Virus record (IMG/VR): IMGVR_UViG_3300045962_000005
Coordinates: 1-60,770 of that record
From: a virus
Strand: one strand, 5' to 3'
DNA length: 60,770 nucleotides
This document shows, piece after piece, positions 57,590 through 60,770 of this stretch. The position numbers and the translations under genes were made by a program. Each line of letters opens with the position of its first letter. Position 1 is the first letter of the stretch. The notes beneath the pieces were generated by a model. That model had not been told where the DNA came from. It ran no database searches and saw nothing but the letters and a program-made list of their open reading frames with translations.

Positions 57590-58368
57590 TTTTTCTTTTT
57601 CTTAGTCCTTGAATCCAAATGGATTTGATAATAAGCAGATTTAACGAGTCGAGCTATTGCAATAATATCGTCAAAAGTAAACTCAATATCTTCATCGTCT
57701 GCCGTAGTCCAGATGACTGTACCATCGGGCAATCCTGCCATACGTGACAAAATAATATCCGTGACTGTGCCATTTAGTTCTTGTCGTGCTTTTTCATGAC
57801 CTTCGATTGTATGCCCGTTATATTCTACGGTTAAATTCTTATAAGCTTTATCTCGTTCAGCATTAACTTTCTTACGCTTTTTAATTTGGTTAGGCTTATA
57901 TTCTTTTGGACTTTTATCCATGTTCAATTCAACTACAGGAAAAATGTCAGGAGAATAAATAATTTCTGGTTTTTCTTTAGTGAACTCAGGATTATCTTCT
58001 GTTGATATAAAAGCGTCTTTTTCAGTTTGCCACTGAGCTATTTCTGCATTACGTTCATCTACTTCCTCTTGAGTATAGTAATGCTCTGGTTTTACTGGTG
58101 CTATTGGTTCTTCACCACAGTCACCCTCTTCACTTTCTATGCAAGCATTGTAGTTAGTCAGTAGTGTTTCATATTCAGATAACTTAGCATCATAAGTCGA
58201 TATATTTTCATAATCGACATAAGCTAATGACTTACCATCTAACCAATATTTTATTTGTGCAGTTGCCCGTTTAACTGGGATATATTCAAAGTTACCATCA
58301 GCATAAGTGACTTTATACTCAGATTGGTTATCAGAAGTGAACTCTATATCAGTTATCTCGTTATACAT
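57586..58368 (-). CDS. DUF4376-type tail protein
   Basis: 260 aa. The C-terminal 100 residues ('RQELNGTVTDIILSRMAGLPDGTVIWTTADDEDIEFTFDDIIAIARLVKSAYYQIHLDS') match DUF4376, a domain of phage tail-fibre assembly-type proteins. The middle has a helical, Lys/Glu-rich part (RNAEIAQWQTEKDAF). It ends in a K-rich tail. Follows the fibre and 207-aa genes in the operon. Confidence 0.7.
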   Translation of the reverse strand: MYNEITDIEFTSDNQSEYKVTYADGNFEYIPVKRATAQIKYWLDGKSLAYVDYENISTYDAKLSEYETLLTNYNACIESEEGDCGEEPIAPVKPEHYYTQEEVDERNAEIAQWQTEKDAFISTEDNPEFTKEKPEIIYSPDIFPVVELNMDKSPKEYKPNQIKKRKKVNAERDKAYKNLTVEYNGHTIEGHEKARQELNGTVTDIILSRMAGLPDGTVIWTTADDEDIEFTFDDIIAIARLVKSAYYQIHLDSRTKKKKK

Positions 58369-58984
58369 TTTTTATCCACCCGTCCCCAACATTTTTGTCT
58401 GTTGTTAAAGTTCCCGTTGATTGATAATGAAAGTCAACCATAAGGCCAAATATTTCTTCTGTACCTGTCACACTAGCTGCATCCATTTCCACTTCCATAA
58501 CGATTAGCGTATCTGTCTCTAATAAGTCAATCGCCTGTGCGTCTGATGTTTCAACAATCAAATGTTCTCCTGCTGCTTCATCACCCGTTGCCGTATAAGT
58601 CAGCGTTATAGTCGCTCTGGTATCGTCTAAAATTCCACCTTGTTGGTAGCCCTTGCCGATTGTGTAATGCAATTTCCATGTGATGGTGTCGCCTGCCGTG
58701 AGTGCAATATCGACTAGAAAATGAACATGAGGATAGGCAAGAGAAGTCGGTTTATAGTCATGTAATACGTGGAAGGTTGCAAAGGCTGATTCACCTGCCG
58801 TAAAGTGCATACCGTAATGCCCGTTAACCATAGCTTTCCAAGCAGGTGGTGATAGCCCAGCGGCATTGCTATTATTTAAAACAGCGACTAAATCTTGCCA
58901 CCCTGCACCATAGCGATTTTGATTGCTGAGCCGTGCTAACTCGCTTCTTGTGTTTATATCCGGTCTAGTTGCTGTTGCGCCCAT
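58361..58984 (-). CDS. fibre-associated virion protein
   Basis: 207 aa. 'SRSELARLSNQNRYGAGWQDLVAVLNNSNAAGLSPPAWKAMVNGHYGMHFTAGESAFATFHVLHDYKPTSLAYPHVHFLVDIALTAG' is a phage tail family found in T7-like and cyanophages (H-x-x-H-D-Y and H-V-H-F motif). ATG overlaps the fibre gene stop by one base. Unknown mechanism; structural. Confidence 0.65.
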   Translation of the reverse strand: MGATATRPDINTRSELARLSNQNRYGAGWQDLVAVLNNSNAAGLSPPAWKAMVNGHYGMHFTAGESAFATFHVLHDYKPTSLAYPHVHFLVDIALTAGDTITWKLHYTIGKGYQQGGILDDTRATITLTYTATGDEAAGEHLIVETSDAQAIDLLETDTLIVMEVEMDAASVTGTEEIFGLMVDFHYQSTGTLTTDKNVGDGWIKNV

Positions 58985-60770
58985 TATTCGCCCCTCAGTG
59001 TGTAATTTGATTCTATATCTATGACAGTTCCAGAGTCAGCCCCAGAATCATGCTTGACAATCTGTCCGTCATGTCGTTTAGTCCAACCGCTGGCCGTACT
59101 CTCTATCAATTCTTTAGTAGTGCTATCGTAAGCTATAGCGGTGATATCCAACTGGCTAGTTGTAAATTCTGCGTTGTCTCTGAATAGATGCTTCTCTGAT
59201 TCATAGATTTCTTGTATTTGTGTGGCAGTGGGTGTTCCTCCGGATATTCTAAGGAGTGCTATTGAACCTGTAAATAAAAAGTCATTAGCTGTTGAATAAA
59301 ATAAACGTAAGGTAGCCGATGAATTTGTTGTATCTCTATCAGTTCCTGAAATGGTTGTATCAACCACACCGTTCAAATAAGCAGTTAATACCCCAGCATT
59401 TCTAGTAATCCCTAGATGTACCCAACCTAACCCTTCAATATCAGTTGTGCTAGTCAAGATAGAATTTGCTGCTGCTTCACTTATAATAAAAACAAAACCA
59501 GCAGAATTATTGTAGAGTCTATACCCCGAAGTACCAGAACCACTTCTAAAATCTACTATATAACCTCCATCTGTATCATTGCTATTCACCCATACTGAAA
59601 TATAAAAAGCATCTGTGCCAAAATCTAAGTTTGCATTATAGGGTTGGTAAAAATAATTTGAACTGGAGAAGCCCGAAGCGCATGTCAATTCTGCCCCAGT
59701 TGCCACGGCACTCTTGGTGATACTGCCAACGGCTTTGAGTCCGTTGTTGTTGTAGGACATGTCTGGTGTGGCTTGGACTACTGATACGTTGTCAAAACCA
59801 GCCGTATTACTTGCTAGTCCTGATGTGCATCTCAAAGACAAATAGGTAGTAGTAGTTGTCGCAACAAAAGTAAAGGTATCCTCTGTTAAAGAAGTGCTTG
59901 TTATGTCTGTTGAGTTTATATATTGACTTCCTCCCACAGAAGTTCCAAGCAAGAAATCAGCATTACCTAGTATTTTCTTGCCCTCCAGACTAACCATATA
60001 AGTTTTTCCAATTACTGTACTAAATGACTGTCTTGCTTGCCCAGTTGATTCAGTACCGCTTACAGTTATGACTAATTCTCCACTAGAAATAGATAAAGTT
60101 GCCCCAAAAGCAGTCCACCCAGTGGTATCCGTATCAAAAGTACCATTAGTTACCAATTCACTGCCACTCAACGAGTCAGTCGAGGTGTCTCCCAGAAACG
60201 CTCCTTTGATATCGCCGAACTGCCAGCCTGACGTAAATGCATTATCACCACCTGTGATGGTGCATATGAGTCCTGAACCTTCTGAGCCTTCTGTATAGTT
60301 TGGTTTGAGTAGTGTTAAACTGCGGTTGGTTGCTATGGCATTGTGGGATAAATCTTGTGTCAGTGAGTTTGTACTTCCATAATGTATAGGATGCCTCCCA
60401 GTTGTAGTCCATTGCGTACCATAACTAACAAGACCATGATATTGTGGGTCGGTTGTATATCTTCCATCAGTTAACGTTGTCATAGCAGATTGATACTTTG
60501 TGTATTTACTATCTGTAGTATTATCGGTACTCCAATACACATAATCATCTATGACTGCAACATTATTTACATTATCAACAGTATTCCCATCGTCAGTCCA
60601 ACTCGAAACACTATTATCAGAAGTATCAATACGGTCAAGGCCGCCATCTGAGCCAACGAAAACTATGTTTTTACCTGTGCTGGGGTCTGTGGTTACTGCG
60701 AGTGCGTTAAAGTCTCTATCTGATAAAGGCTCTGAAAAATAACCTGTTATGACAGTTGAGATGCTATCAT
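58984..60770 (-). CDS. tail fibre / adhesin with LamG domain (haplotype B), N-terminus beyond window
   Basis: The frame stays open for 595 codons to the window edge, so the start lies outside; an internal GTG near 60540 is not a real start. Domains in order: a SDGGLDRIDTSD segment, a carbohydrate-binding-like domain (about 60160-59790), and a LamG domain (about 59640-59250), each flanked by blocks near-identical to 742-3348. If the contig closes as a lasso, its N-terminus is 3348-2447 and the whole protein is 853 aa. Likely receptor-binding. Confidence 0.8.
   Translation of the reverse strand, partial: DSISTVITGYFSEPLSDRDFNALAVTTDPSTGKNIVFVGSDGGLDRIDTSDNSVSSWTDDGNTVDNVNNVAVIDDYVYWSTDNTTDSKYTKYQSAMTTLTDGRYTTDPQYHGLVSYGTQWTTTGRHPIHYGSTNSLTQDLSHNAIATNRSLTLLKPNYTEGSEGSGLICTITGGDNAFTSGWQFGDIKGAFLGDTSTDSLSGSELVTNGTFDTDTTGWTAFGATLSISSGELVITVSGTESTGQARQSFSTVIGKTYMVSLEGKKILGNADFLLGTSVGGSQYINSTDITSTSLTEDTFTFVATTTTTYLSLRCTSGLASNTAGFDNVSVVQATPDMSYNNNGLKAVGSITKSAVATGAELTCASGFSSSNYFYQPYNANLDFGTDAFYISVWVNSNDTDGGYIVDFRSGSGTSGYRLYNNSAGFVFIISEAAANSILTSTTDIEGLGWVHLGITRNAGVLTAYLNGVVDTTISGTDRDTTNSSATLRLFYSTANDFLFTGSIALLRISGGTPTATQIQEIYESEKHLFRDNAEFTTSQLDITAIAYDSTTKELIESTASGWTKRHDGQIVKHDSGADSGTVIDIESNYTLRGE
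60644..60770. repeat. 127-bp terminal copy of 2447-2573
   Basis: Exact copy, ending at the last base of the window and starting right after a mismatch with its partner. See the finding on lasso topology. Confidence 0.95.

Overview
The window is almost all of a tailed dsDNA bacteriophage genome, most likely a short-tailed (podovirus-like) phage of a Gram-negative host. The evidence is a large terminase, portal, scaffold and P22/HK97-type coat cluster, a head-tail adaptor, a giant ejection-type protein, several LamG/fibre genes, a lipoprotein and a peptidoglycan peptidase. Early genes carry host-like sigma70 promoters, and I see no phage RNA polymerase, integrase or tRNA. Species cannot be named from the sequence alone.

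Layout. (1) 10.72 kb down to 1, minus strand: a ribbon-helix-helix regulator (GTG start), small terminase, ThyX-like protein, a run of tiny Cys-rich or membrane proteins, large terminase, fibre-tail adaptor, a 22-residue repeat protein and a LamG tail fibre. (2) 10.72-11.03 kb: divergent control region. (3) 11.03-29.43 kb, plus strand: early and replication genes in units headed by strong sigma70 promoters. They include a MoxR AAA+ / HExxH-VWA pair, a family A DNA polymerase, a Cas4-like nuclease, a VRR-NUC nuclease, an SNF2-type helicase, an SSB-like protein and a primase-helicase. A 1.09-kb repeat-rich non-coding region (12.45-13.54 kb) looks like a replication origin. (4) 29.50-60.77 kb, minus strand: HNH protein, giant internal protein, adaptor, decoration proteins, coat, scaffold, portal, tail/fibre proteins, lysis cassette, SGNH hydrolase and LamG fibre.

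Two observations matter most. First, the last 127 bases (60644-60770) exactly equal 2447-2573, and the base before each differs. This is the signature of a k=127 assembly graph: the sequence is probably a 'lasso', a 58,197-bp circle (2447-60643) with a 2,446-bp tail. The tail would be a second version of the tail-fibre C-terminus and its downstream genes. Joining 3348-2447 to 60643-58984 keeps the frame (853 codons plus stop), giving one continuous late operon from 10.7 kb round to 29.5 kb. Second, six plus-strand transcription units share a 5'-leader element: a stem-loop, usually the 16-bp palindrome TTCTAACGCGTTAGAA, followed by GATATTTAYT just before the ribosome-binding site. The stem sequence varies while the layout stays, so an RNA-level regulatory or processing element is likely.

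Several genes reported here are shorter than 60 codons and were found by reading stop-start overlaps. They include the RHH regulator, a 30-aa GIND-motif remnant and several membrane peptides.
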